Shown here piece by piece: positions 36,950-49,306 of a stretch of DNA of 64,000 nt. Under the pieces are notes generated by a model. The model saw nothing but the letters and a program-made list of their open reading frames with translations. It was not told the DNA's origin and made no database searches. Origin of the DNA: Collybia mongolica (Eukaryota; Basidiomycota; Agaricomycetes; Agaricales; Clitocybaceae); the NCBI GenBank assembly GCA_013420905.1, contig JAAXNY010000008.1:2480001-2544000 (forward strand), in the 5' to 3' direction. A program made the translations under genes and the position numbers. Within the stretch, counting starts at the first letter, position 1. Every line of letters starts with the position of its first letter.

Positions 36950-38799
36950 TCATGGTGGTGCATCCTCTGCGATAAATGAAAATACTGAAGTGCGTGGGGA
37001 CCTACCAGCGGCCTGCATCAGCCTCCTTAGTCGTGCCAACTCATCTGACAATTGCCTGTTGAAAATTATCAATTTCAATCTATCCCCTGAAAATGTATGG
37101 AATCTTACTGAGCAGTTTTTCCAGCGCCTTCACTCTCCTGTGTACTCCGTTCAACCTCCTTTTTCAGACGGTCAATCTCATCGCGCCAAGCCTGCTCGAC
37201 CTCCTTCCCAGCCTTCGTATCCTCTTCATGGAGCTGCTGTACCACCAACCTCTCTTTTTCTGCATTCTTAATTTCTTGGAGAAGAAGCTTGTAGTTTTTC
37301 CCAACACTCTCCGCTTCTCCTCTCCACTTCTCCTCTCTCTTTCGCATCTCCTCCCTCAGTCGGTCCGTGTCCGATTTCCATGTCTCCACCATCCCTTTAA
37401 TGCTATCCCGTAACGTGAGGTACTCTCGTTCAGACTTTTGCGAGAGAGCAGTCGATTCCGAGAGAGTCGACTTCATCTCCTGCATAGCCTTCTTTGACGT
37501 CGTCGTTTCGGTTTTGAGTTGGGCCTTCAGGGCGGCAGCCTCCGCCTCAGCCTTTCGAGCCCGTTCCAATACCTGGATCCAGAATTGATATGAGCTCGTG
37601 TCAATAGGTATAAGTGAGCTTTTTCAAACCTCTTGCAATAGCCTTTCCTTCCTCGCCACCACATTATTTAATCCTTCATTCTCCAGACGAAGCCTTTCTC
37701 GCCCCTCTTTCAGGTCCTCTGTCTGCCTTGTCAACTGGGCTACACTCCGTTGTGATAGACGTAATTGGGCTTTTGTATTTTCCAGAGCGTTTCTAGCGTT
37801 GACTACGCCCGTCTGAAGATCCGCTAGGACTTTCGTTGTGCCACCGGGTGTTAGCGATAGTCGACGGTTTGGCGAAGGAGGGGGCTGCAATGATGGGGAT
37901 ATTGGGGTTTGTGAGGCGTCGATGTCAATTGGTGAAAGTGAAGAGTTTGATGCAGAGGGTCGTTGAGTTGCGGGCTGTCCCTCGTCGGCTAGGGCCCGGG
38001 CATTGCCTGTGAGTGTCATAATCGGATCACAAAAAAAACCATAAATACTAGGTTTTTAAAGGCAGAAGAAAGAGATGGGACAAGTGAAGAATACCAACCT
38101 ACGGATGCCACAGGAATACCTGACACAAAGGAAATGACTCTTCTAATAGATGTTCGAGGGTGATGAATAACGCACGACTGAGGGTTCTAGTTGGACTGGA
38201 GGCACGCTTGTACGCGGTTGGACTGGCAGAATTTGTGCCGAAGTTCATGGGCACACCCTCTCTAATGCCATTCTCTTCTAATACGCTGTCACGTCTGGGT
38301 AGCGGTAAATTTGATTCTGGTCCGGCGATGCCATGTAGAATATCGTAACTTGACCGCCGTTTCATTTTAGTAGATGTGGACGTGCCCGGTGAATAGGATG
38401 ATGGGGGTGGAGAGGTGGGTGATGTCATGTCGTCAAAGTATTCCTGCGGGAGCGGACGGGGTCCACGGAGCAAGTGGTTTTCGAGAGAATGAAGTTGAGC
38501 CTGTTGGTGTCGAATAGTATGTTTCAGAGTTGACACTTGATTTCGTACAGAAACTGGAGGACAATGTGTTAGCATCATTGGTTTCAGACGGGTTCCTAAA
38601 GCAACGTTAAAAGATGGAGCTGGATGAACTGACCGGGATCGTCAAGAGAGAACGATGGACTGTGGGCGCGTAATGAACGAATAGAGTTACGCGACGAAGG
38701 CCTAGAGAGGGAACGGTCCCGGTTAAATTTTAGAGGTGAAAGCCCTCTCAGGTCGCTGGAACTCTGGTATGTGTGTGAAAGGTTGGGGCTCGAAGACAT
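36950..38799 (-). CDS. Coiled-coil protein, function unknown
   Basis: Exons join from MSSSPNLSHTYQSSSDLRGL to a short last exon ending LRRLMQAAEDAPP (stop 36950-36952). The N-terminal part is Ser/Arg/Pro-rich and disordered. It is followed by VRNQVSTLKHTIRHQQAQLH, a short coiled coil, then a second Ser/Pro-rich block with many SP sites. The C-terminal half is a long coiled coil rich in Glu, Lys and Arg (37105-37850). I do not recognise the family with certainty. The layout (disordered, phospho-site-rich N-terminus plus rod) would suit a cytoskeletal or mRNA-transport adaptor, but that is only a guess. Confidence 0.7.
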
Positions 38800-39280
38800 G
38801 CACTTGAATGAAAAAACTGGTGGAGAGAAGTAAGTAAAGAGCGTCGGCGGCGAATAACCGATGAATTAATCGGGTCCAAGCTATTGTACAAAGCTAGGTG
38901 TCGCCAACGCGATATCCCGCAGAACTTGGAGAACAGGCCAAATATGAAGTTGTTGGTGCTGTCGCCACCCGGCCCCAACGGCACGAGATGGGATCACGTG
39001 TCGTTTAGGCATGGATACCCAAGGCCGACGCAGGCCCATATCATTGTCAATTCAGTTCGCAAAAAATCCAACGCCCATTTCTACCATTTTGATGAATATA
39101 TGATACTTTTACTGTTGACGGTTCAGTAGTCCAAGTTTCGTGCAAGGTTAGATACGGGGGGAGCATGAAGTTTGGTAGTATTTGGTCTTTAATCATGCGT
39201 TTGATTTCGTTCCTGAGAGGGCCTTTGGTCAATGATTCCAAGCAAGTCAAACACATTGCCACTCACGACCGTCTGGAACT
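38800..39280. promoter_or_regulatory. Divergent promoter region, coiled-coil gene / RING gene
   Basis: 481 bp between two divergent start codons. No gene is seen; both promoters should lie here. Confidence 0.4.
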
Positions 39281-40314
39281 ATGTCAGGGAAGTGCTCAAT
39301 ATGTTTATCGGGATTTCGTGAACCCGTTTCTATCCCTTGTGGTGAGCCTGACAGTACAGAACATTCTTCACCGCTGAGTGATCCCTTGTAGGCCACGTTT
39401 ATTGCACAAAATGTCTTGCAGACCATGTTAATGCATCTGGAAACGAGGAAGCCACGTCATCCTCATGCCCCACTTGTCGTACCTCATTCAAGACTGGTGA
39501 GTGTTGTAATAATTGTTGATCTACATTCTCTTATTTGAGTTGACTTGTAATCGCGATAGTTACGCCCGACGTTCGTTCTTCTGCACGCGTTTTTCCGCGT
39601 CCTCTGACAATCCTGACACGTATAGCTCACGTATCTCCCCAAAAAATATCATCAGTACATCGTTCCAGGCGTTCGACGCGTTTATCTTGAGGCATCCGGA
39701 CCTGACTTGCGAAAGCAACTCGCAAAGGCAGAGACTAGGATTCGGAAGTTGGAAACAGACCAGGAATCTCTGCTGGCGCAGTGCGAGCAGCATATGTCGG
39801 CAGCGCACGCTCACGCGCAAGGAGAACTTCAGTCAAGAACCAAGGCGAACGACTTGGAAGCTGAACTTAAACAAATGGCAGTATACGTTGCTGAGGCCAA
39901 TGCCCAGATAAACGAACTTGACGACGACCGTAAATCTGTAAGGTCGAAGTACGAAAAACTCAAAATGAAGTATCGTGAGCTCGTAGCTGAGTGAGTATAG
40001 TTGTTTTTCCTTCGTCTTGTCTCTGAGAAATATATCTCTGATACATAACGTGCAGTTGGACATTAGAAGATAGGTCAGAATATAACTCGACAACCAAAAG
40101 ACGAAAAAACCGCACCATATTCGATCCATCGGAGCTTTCATTATATCAACATCCATCGGGCAGCTCCATTGACAGACGTGTTATACGGCCACTGCCACGC
40201 TCTCGTGCAGAGCAAGCAACGACGCCTATTGTCAGAGCCAGTGCAGTGAGCCCTCCACCTGTTCGTTCAAAACGACAACGCGTCTTGCCAAGAGGCCCAG
40301 ACAATGATCCATAA
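39281..40314 (+). CDS. RING finger/coiled-coil protein with an 11-nt exon, probable E3 ubiquitin ligase
   Basis: Five exons (39281-39341, 39392-39496, 39560-39570, 39626-39990, 40056-40314) give 266 aa. The RING is at the N-terminus: MSGKCSICLSGFREPVSIPC, then GHVYCTKCLADHV and SCPTCRTSFKTV, with all C3HC4 ligands. The third exon is only 11 nt and codes VTPD with its neighbours. The linker LTYLPKKYHQYIVPGVRRVY corresponds to the one in the RING gene at 21391-22268. A coiled coil follows (39700-39990), then a basic tail with KRRKNR and RSKRQR, likely nuclear signals. It is a paralogue of the 21391 gene. The Tc1/mariner-like element inserted 125 bp after its stop. Confidence 0.8.
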
Positions 40315-40439
40315 ACACACATTTCTTGTGGCTTCAATTTATCGATATTCCCCAGAAGGATATACCCCTACACTCACCATATTTCTTGTACATTTCTGCT
40401 TATGTATATACGTCTGTATCCGTAAATTATCATTCACTA

Positions 40440-40466
40440 CAGTTATGGACAAACAAAAACGACCAA
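40440..40466 (+). repeat. Left terminal inverted repeat of Tc1/mariner-like element
   Basis: 27 bp beginning CAGTTATGG. It matches the inverted right end at 26 of 27 positions and is preceded by TA. Confidence 0.9.
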
Positions 40467-40553
40467 TAGTGTAGCGCGTGATCGGGAATTTTCTAGGCCA
40501 AACCGACTTCAGATTTGAACTCAGGACATCGAAATACGTCCAAAAAACACCTT

Positions 40554-40594
40554 CCGAAGTTTTTCCCACGAGATTTTTGTGTGGCCAAAATTTT
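40554..40594 (+). repeat. Left subterminal direct repeat of the element
   Basis: About 41 bp starting CCGAAGTTTTTCCCACG and ending GGCCAAAATTTT. It is repeated with a few changes at 43357-43398 in the same orientation. Here it runs into the perfect palindrome GGCCAAAATTTTGGCC. It may be a transposase binding site. Confidence 0.8.
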
Positions 40595-40665
40595 GGCCCT
40601 AATTTTTGGTTTATTGTGTACCTATCTTAGCACCTCTGCTGACACAATGTCACTTGGTACTGTCA

Positions 40666-43265
40666 TCAACCTCTTCCCTGACCGGCCAAAGCCTCAATCG
40701 ACACCAGTGCTCGATTCGAAACCATTCGGTGCTGCTTGTGTTTCTTAACAGCCCATTCCAAAGCCCTTCCGTGCAACCCCAATCGATATGCGCTCATACA
40801 CCTCCACGACCGGTTTATGAATCGACGAATCGTTTCGATGGGGCATTCATCAAGATACCTCAATGCCAACTGCTTCGACGCTTTGAAGGTTGTCTTCGAC
40901 ACCTGCCGATATCAATATTTTACCCATCCCCAATACTGGTTTGGAAGGAGAGAGTCAGTTTTGATATGGATTGGAAATTTCGTGTGTATCTTACCATTTC
41001 AATTGGATTGAGCTCACAATGAAACTTCGGGAGGAAAATACACTCGTGCCCAGCTTCCTTCACCACCGATTCCAACATTGACTCTTGATTTACAAAGTCA
41101 TCCTGTTTACTCAGCAAGCGAGCCATGCAGCAATTTTCGCTCTCGAATGGACATACAGGTGTGCATTTAGCCTTGAGCTTGGCGGCATTGAACCTGCGTT
41201 CCTCGAGCACAGCCTGAAGACCCTTCGCAAGACCATCGCTTGTGCGCATTGACTGCGGCTGTCCGCGTTTCGACTCATCTGGGTTATTTAAGGGAATAAT
41301 GGTATCCCGCTGCAGCCACTGCTTGCCACCATTGCTCTTGTTCATTTCAAAGGCTTTGAGAGCGTCAGGGGGTAGAGAACCATGAGCAGAGGAATTATCA
41401 AAGATGAAGAGGGTAGTGCAGTCAGGATGGGCACGGTTGTGGATTGCAATGGCACGCCTTATTTGTTTTATTAGTTGTTCACAGTCCCACCATGCATCTC
41501 CCTTTGCCCCAGGATAAATAATTTCGTGTGCATCCTCGATGATATTTCCAAACTCATCGTGCAAAACCAACCGTCCACCTGCCTCAGTGATGAAGTCAGA
41601 AACGTGAATTAAACGGCCACGGCTTTTCTTTTGTAGCACAGTCTGGCCCTTTGCTAGCCAAGCAGACCGCTGGTAGTCCAGTGCATGGAAGCAGCACTTG
41701 TCATGGAAGTAGGCAATAATCTTCTTGACACCAGGAGGGAGTTTTGGCTCAGTTGCTTTGAGATCTGGCCCATTGTAATGTGTCATCCTAGCCTCAAATT
41801 CGGCCATTCGAGGTAGATAAACATCATCGCGGTACTTGACAACATCTGGACAATTGTGTCCATCCATGTACACACCTTTTTTGATGAGAGTGCGTCGATA
41901 ACCCAAACGGATGAGCCAACGTCGTGCTGTACGCTCACAGATGGGCTTTTTTGGGACGATGTCAAGGGAGGCAAGGATCTTGCCATTGATCGCATCCCGA
42001 AATAGCATGGGCTTCACAGTGCTGACTTTCTGTGCTGTGAGCCATTGCTGGCAAGCTGCTTGAACTGACTCGTCGTTTAATAGAGATTTCCGATTCGCTC
42101 GACCACCTCTTGTCTCTCTTGGAATCTGCTCAAAGATCTGATAGTGTTGTGCCAGTGCCCTCACACAACGAGTGAAGTGCGTTCCAGTTCCTTCATGCCA
42201 CTGGGTTGCAATTAAATTACTGGCTTGAATCCGCCCAAATCCCTTCAAACGAAGTGTTGCAAAATTACGGAGGATAAGAAGCTGATTGTATTTGATGCGA
42301 GGCAGGTTTTTCTTTTCAAGATCTTTCTTGATCTGCTCCCGTAGTACCTCCCAGCTGCGAATCTCAACTCCCTGGCAAGGTTGAGATGGATCCCCACCTG
42401 AAACCACTCGTTCATCTACCATTTCATCAAGGATCTCATCCCAATCCTCTGTATTGTCATCTGACTCGTCGGAAAATGAAACCTGTTCGACATTGCCACT
42501 CTGATGGCTCTCCTCAATGCAAGACTCTGGTTCATTTCCAACAGAGGGCTCGATTGACTCAGGAATCTCGTCAAGACCCTCGGAGACATGCGATGATTGG
42601 GACAGGACAGTCAGTACAGATGCAGATCGCCGCTGTCCAATGACTGGTGGTGGAGAAGGTGGTTGATCTGAATCAATAATGATTGGGGAATGAGATAAGG
42701 AACTGGATGGTTCACCAGTTAAGAAAACATCAAGCTTTTGCTGCCCGCGAAGGAGTTCTGTGTATCGGCGACAGGTTCGACTTGATTTACTGGCTACATC
42801 AGGTCCTTTAACATACTCCTTGGGTCGCTCTGTATCTCAAGATTACTCAGCGAGGCAATATCAAGAAATCAGATAATAACCTTTCTTATCTTGCAGCATT
42901 CTCAATCTATTCATCCGCTCTCTATCTGGGATCCAATCCATATCCAGTGCATCTTGCTTCTCTTCCTCAATCTTGACTGCAAGCTCAACAAGCACCTCAT
43001 TGAATTTATCAGTTGCCACAGTTGACCACTGCTTGGGATCTTCATCATCATCAGACACATAATCTGAGTCCAGATCAAGAAAAAGGAGTTGGTCCCGCCC
43101 ACCATCTGAGCCACAGGCTACAGATTCGTTATCTGATTCACTATCAGAGACAACTGGACTTGGTGGTGGTGGTGGTGTTGGTGATTTTGCAGCTTGATTT
43201 CTCAAGCCTGTAATGTTTTTTTTGGTACGCTTGGGCGGTCTTCCTCGCTTTCGGTTCGAAGACAT
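40666..43265 (-). pseudogene. Tc1/mariner-superfamily DDE transposase with one nonsense codon
   Basis: Exons 43265-42881, 42829-40995 and 40935-40666 join in frame to 830 codons. The N-terminus has an AT-hook-like KRGRPPKR and an acidic Ser-rich region. A helical DNA-binding part follows, including ERTARRWLIRLGYRR. The DDE core shows D in IAYFHDKCCFHALDY, D in FIFDNSSAHG, and E in FLPKFHCELNPIEM. The second intron joins IEM to YWGW. Four codons later a TGA (40912-40914) interrupts YWGWVKY-x-YRQ, where relatives have Arg, consistent with a CGA-to-TGA change. All other codons are open, so this copy is only recently disabled or loses just its C-terminal ~80 residues. The family is common in basidiomycetes. 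Confidence 0.85.
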
Positions 43266-43356
43266 AATGGGATTATAGAGACTTAACCGCTCGATAGAAA
43301 GTTTTGAAATTTCAGAATCAAGATGAGCTTTTCAAAAGGAATTGATTGCGCATACT

Positions 43357-43398
43357 CCGAAGTTTTTCCCACGGGTTTTCTGCTTTGGCCAAAATTTT
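43357..43398 (+). repeat. Right subterminal direct repeat of the element
   Basis: Second copy of the 41-bp subterminal sequence, in the same orientation as the left copy. The palindrome seen at the left copy is broken here (AAAATTTTCG). Confidence 0.8.
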
Positions 43399-43536
43399 CG
43401 AGGTTTGTCAACTATATATCTCACTTTAGAAGGAATCGGCTCGTGCCAAACCCTTCCTTGCAACCATTTATAGCTCCTTTCATTAAATAAAAGCCCTCCG
43501 TGATGTCTGATCTCGTCAAATAAATCGCCCATCAAG

Positions 43537-43563
43537 TTGGTTGTTTTTGTTTGTCCATAACTG
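43537..43563 (-). repeat. Right terminal inverted repeat of Tc1/mariner-like element
   Basis: Inverted copy of the left end with one A/G difference. It is followed by TA at 43564-43565. Confidence 0.9.
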
Positions 43564-43765
43564 TACATACCTCCAAACTGATTGCCGAGATCCTGTATTT
43601 ATGTAACTTTTAGGCATAAATCGGACCATGACAAATCCATGACAGCCCCTTGCCCGAAGCTGACTTATACCACTGAATGGCAACGCTAACAATCATAATC
43701 ATGCGCACCGAATATCTTGTGGTCCCAGGTGCCCCAAACTTACATCTTTACTCTCACCACTATAT

Positions 43766-44876
43766 ATGTCACTCAACCAAACACCACTAAACCTCACTGT
43801 AACCTATCGCGGGACTCCACATGTGCTTTCCCTCCTTCCAGAGAGCACCCTAGAGAACCTACAAACCCGATTGGAAGAGCTCACAGACGTGCCGCCTTCT
43901 CTGCAGAAATTGCTGTACAAGGGCAGAAAGCCGCTGTCTGCACCAGCCGGGGAAGTCACAATTCTGCAAGCGGGGTTGCGCAATGGTACAAAAGTTCAAA
44001 TGCTTGGCTCGACTCTCCAAGAGCTCGGAGAGTTACAAGCCGTTGAAACCTACGAACAGAAACGCAATCGCGTCCTGAAAGAACGAGCGCTAAAAGCCCC
44101 AACGAGGGTACATAGCATAAGCTCCATTCCAAATGCTATCAGATCCACTAGCTTACACTAAACTTTAGATTAGATCAACTGGGTCCTCAAATAGTTCCGC
44201 CTTGAACTATCGTTTTCACCAATTAACCCCGCTATCCCACCTTCCAAACCCTGCCGGTGCCCTCGCCCTGTTGACCAAACTCTCCGACGATCCAGCGATC
44301 AAGCATGTGATGGAAAGGCATCAGTTTTCGGTCGGGGTCCTGACAGAACTGGCTCCTCATGAACACCCGGAACTCCTGGGTTTAAACGTCAACGCTGGGC
44401 AAGCCATTAAGCTTCGGTTGCGGACCGATAGATATGACGGGTTTAGACTCTACGCCGAAGTGAGGAGAGTCCTTTGTCACGAGCTGACACATAATGTGTG
44501 GGGAGATCACGACAACAACGTACGTCCCTAATACATGTCCATGTGTGTTGATCTGATCGATAATTGCTGTCTTTAGTTTAAGGAGCTGAACTCGAAACTC
44601 AACCGCGAGGTTGCCGAATTCGAACGCTCCACGGCTCGGGGCACACATTACCTTTCTGGTAACAACGACGTATATGAACCGTCATCTGAGCTAGAGGCAG
44701 AAGCCCAAGCTTACATTCTAGGAGGTAGTGGTCCCACCGGATCCCGGGTGGCTGCGGATGAATCGCGTGAGGCTCTCCGTCATAGAGTTTTGGAAGCAAC
44801 GATGGCTCGATTGAGGAAAGACGAGGAAGAATTAGAGAACAGCTGTGGTACTGGTCGTCCCTCCGCCATTCAATGA
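43766..44876 (+). CDS. Ubiquitin-like/WLM-domain metalloprotease (Wss1-type)
   Basis: Three exons (43766-44107, 44169-44519, 44577-44876) give 330 aa. Residues about 8-80 form a ubiquitin-like fold (LNLTVTYRGTPHVLSLLPES...LQKLLYKGRKPL). After a linker, the WLM domain starts NYRFHQLTPLSHLPNPAGAL and holds the zinc-protease motif HELTHNVWGDHD, with the HExxH His pair and the third ligand His of GDHD. Wss1/SPRTN-type proteases cut proteins cross-linked to DNA; UBL-WLM fusions are known in fungi and plants. It is therefore a likely DNA-protein cross-link repair or SUMO/ubiquitin-linked protease. The C-terminus is a charged helix without an obvious SUMO-interacting motif. The start is 203 bp after the transposon. 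Confidence 0.85.
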
Positions 44877-45069
44877 TTGGCAACTTCGTCACAGACGGCG
44901 AAAGCCAGCCTTGATCCATATATTAAAATGATTAATATGTAGGTTTATTATGTAATATATTTATGGCCCTTCTTGAACATTGGTTCGAAGGTGTTGAATT
45001 GTCAATTTGAACTATCACTAACTTGCAGCATATTTAACTTGCTGGACAATACACGTTTCTCCTATTCAA

Positions 45070-45884
45070 ATGTCTACCAAACCCCTCAAACAAGGAACGC
45101 TTTCTTTCTCCTCGACCAAGCGGACAACGTCGTCGACCCCAGCCAACGTGAAGGCCAAAACATCAAAAACCAGAAACGCGCCCAAACTAAGGAGTGTTTC
45201 TAGCTCATCGAGTAGTGCCAATGAAGTGGATGTAGAAGACGTTCACCTTACTTCTGATGAGGAAGTGATGCCAGAGGAGCACATAAAACCGGAACGTCCA
45301 TCACTAACGAGTCAGGTATCACGCAATACTAAAGACTCAGCGAAAAAGGCGACCAAGAAATCCGAAACTGTCCTGAAGCCCAGTGAAAAGCAAGAAAAGA
45401 CATTAGTTACACCACAAGAAAAGCCCGAGCTCGACGAGAAAGATCCCAGATGGAAAGGGCATTATGCCGTGGTACGCGAAAAGATGAATTACAAGAAACC
45501 GAGTAGGTGATGCACTACCATTTCAATTATGGCAACTCAAATATAGGTTTTTTAAAGTTCATGGAGAAGGTCAGAACAAGATCCATGAGATCTTGAGGGT
45601 CTTCGATCTGTGAGCGTTTTGCCGGATGCATGCCCTTCCCCACATCTTATCTCGATAATCTACAGCACCTACGAATATGGTCCTTGCGTCGGAGTCAGCC
45701 GCCTTGAACGCTGGGAGAGAGCACAAGCCTTGGGTTTGAACCCCCCGGCCGCAGTACGTCCTGACGCTTTTCTCAAATTAAACACTCGTCTAATAATCTC
45801 CTCAAGGTTCATGAGATCTTGTCCACACGACAAGGAACAGAGCAGATGATGTTTTCCCAATCTGTATTCAACACAGAGGTTTGA
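45070..45884 (+). CDS. POLD4: DNA polymerase delta subunit 4
   Basis: Smallest subunit of replicative polymerase delta, which stabilises the holoenzyme on PCNA. Four exons (45070-45506, 45547-45609, 45666-45753, 45807-45884) give 221 aa. The N-terminus MSTKPLKQGTLSFSSTKR has a PCNA-interacting-type motif (Q..L.F). A disordered Lys/Ser/Glu region covers residues 20-125. The conserved C-terminal domain is VHGEGQNKIHEILRVFDL followed by TYEYGPCVGVSRLERWERA and LGLNPP, which identify the family. It ends QSVFNTEV. The introns are 40-56 nt; the first, at 40 nt, is among the shortest in the window. This is close to the expected length for fungal POLD4 with a long linker. Confidence 0.85.
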
Positions 45885-46576
45885 TTAGTGTTTCGTGGCG
45901 TTTTGTGGCATATGGTAAGCTATGTTGTTCACCGTCTTTGAAACATTCTCTCATGTAGCCTTGAAATCCATAATGTAGTTTTCCTCGCTTCCATGTTAAT
46001 CATTTATCCTGTGATTGTCCTACACCTACCACATCCCCTATCCTGTATTTCGTAACCCAAGTTATTTCGCAATAGTCTTTTTGCTATATGCCCGCCAAGC
46101 AGCCCCAACAACTGCCGATCGTGACGTTAAGCACATGTATTGAAATGGATGTCCCCCCGATGAGCGTGGTTAAACGATCTCTTATAAGGCAACTTAGCGG
46201 CGTCATCAGATAGCCATCAATGTGCTCGTTTCTTTATACTTACTTCTTGTTGGGGCCTTCCTCGGAACATGTACGGTCTTGCCAATTCCACACTAGGTTT
46301 CCCGCTGAATCCCATGCTAAAGTCGGACATTTTGGCCCAATGAGGCTAGCCATGGCAAAGAAGAGAGATACCGTGTCGTCCCGTGTCACCCAGTGCTTCA
46401 TTTTGGTCAAAACCCCGCATACGGATTCAACGTCCTAGCGACGTCGCAGGATAATACTTACATAGCTGGCCCCTGGTGTGGTAATTCTCAAAAAGGCAAC
46501 CAATCAATCCCTTATAATGTGGCCAATGCAACGCCCCCACCTCCAACCGAGGTGTTATTGACCTTGACTTACCATC
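45885..46576. other. Intergenic before monooxygenase gene
   Basis: About 690 bp between two plus-strand genes. Small open frames near 46220-46656 do not match a known protein and overlap the start of the next gene in other frames. It should contain the monooxygenase promoter. Confidence 0.4.
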
Positions 46577-49153
<2,577 letters not shown>

Positions 49154-49306
49154 CTATTGTAATGTATGGCTTAGCGTTTATAATCGTAAAGACGAGGTGT
49201 ACAAATACATATGAGCAATGAGCAACCTAATAAAGGATCCAATGGTATGTAAAAAGCAAAAACAATAGGAATGGTTTTGCGAGGTCATAGTGGGGCACAA
49301 ATTCTT

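Larger units (their letters stand above)
40440..43563. mobile_element. Tc1/mariner-like DNA transposon, 3,124 bp, intact ends
   Basis: Terminal inverted repeats of about 27 bp (one mismatch) begin CAGTTATGGACAAACAAAAA at 40440 and, inverted, end at 43563. The element is flanked on both sides by TA (40438-40439 and 43564-43565), the expected Tc1/mariner target duplication. It carries one transposase gene on the minus strand. A 41-bp sequence starting CCGAAGTTTTTCCCACG is present near both ends, but in direct rather than inverted order. The near-identical ends suggest a fairly recent insertion. It landed between a RING gene and the UBL-WLM gene without breaking either. Confidence 0.9.

Noticed and set aside
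42386..42643. Plus-strand open frame inside the transposon
   Set aside because: It is antisense to the N-terminal acidic region of the transposase, which reads through in frame on the minus strand.
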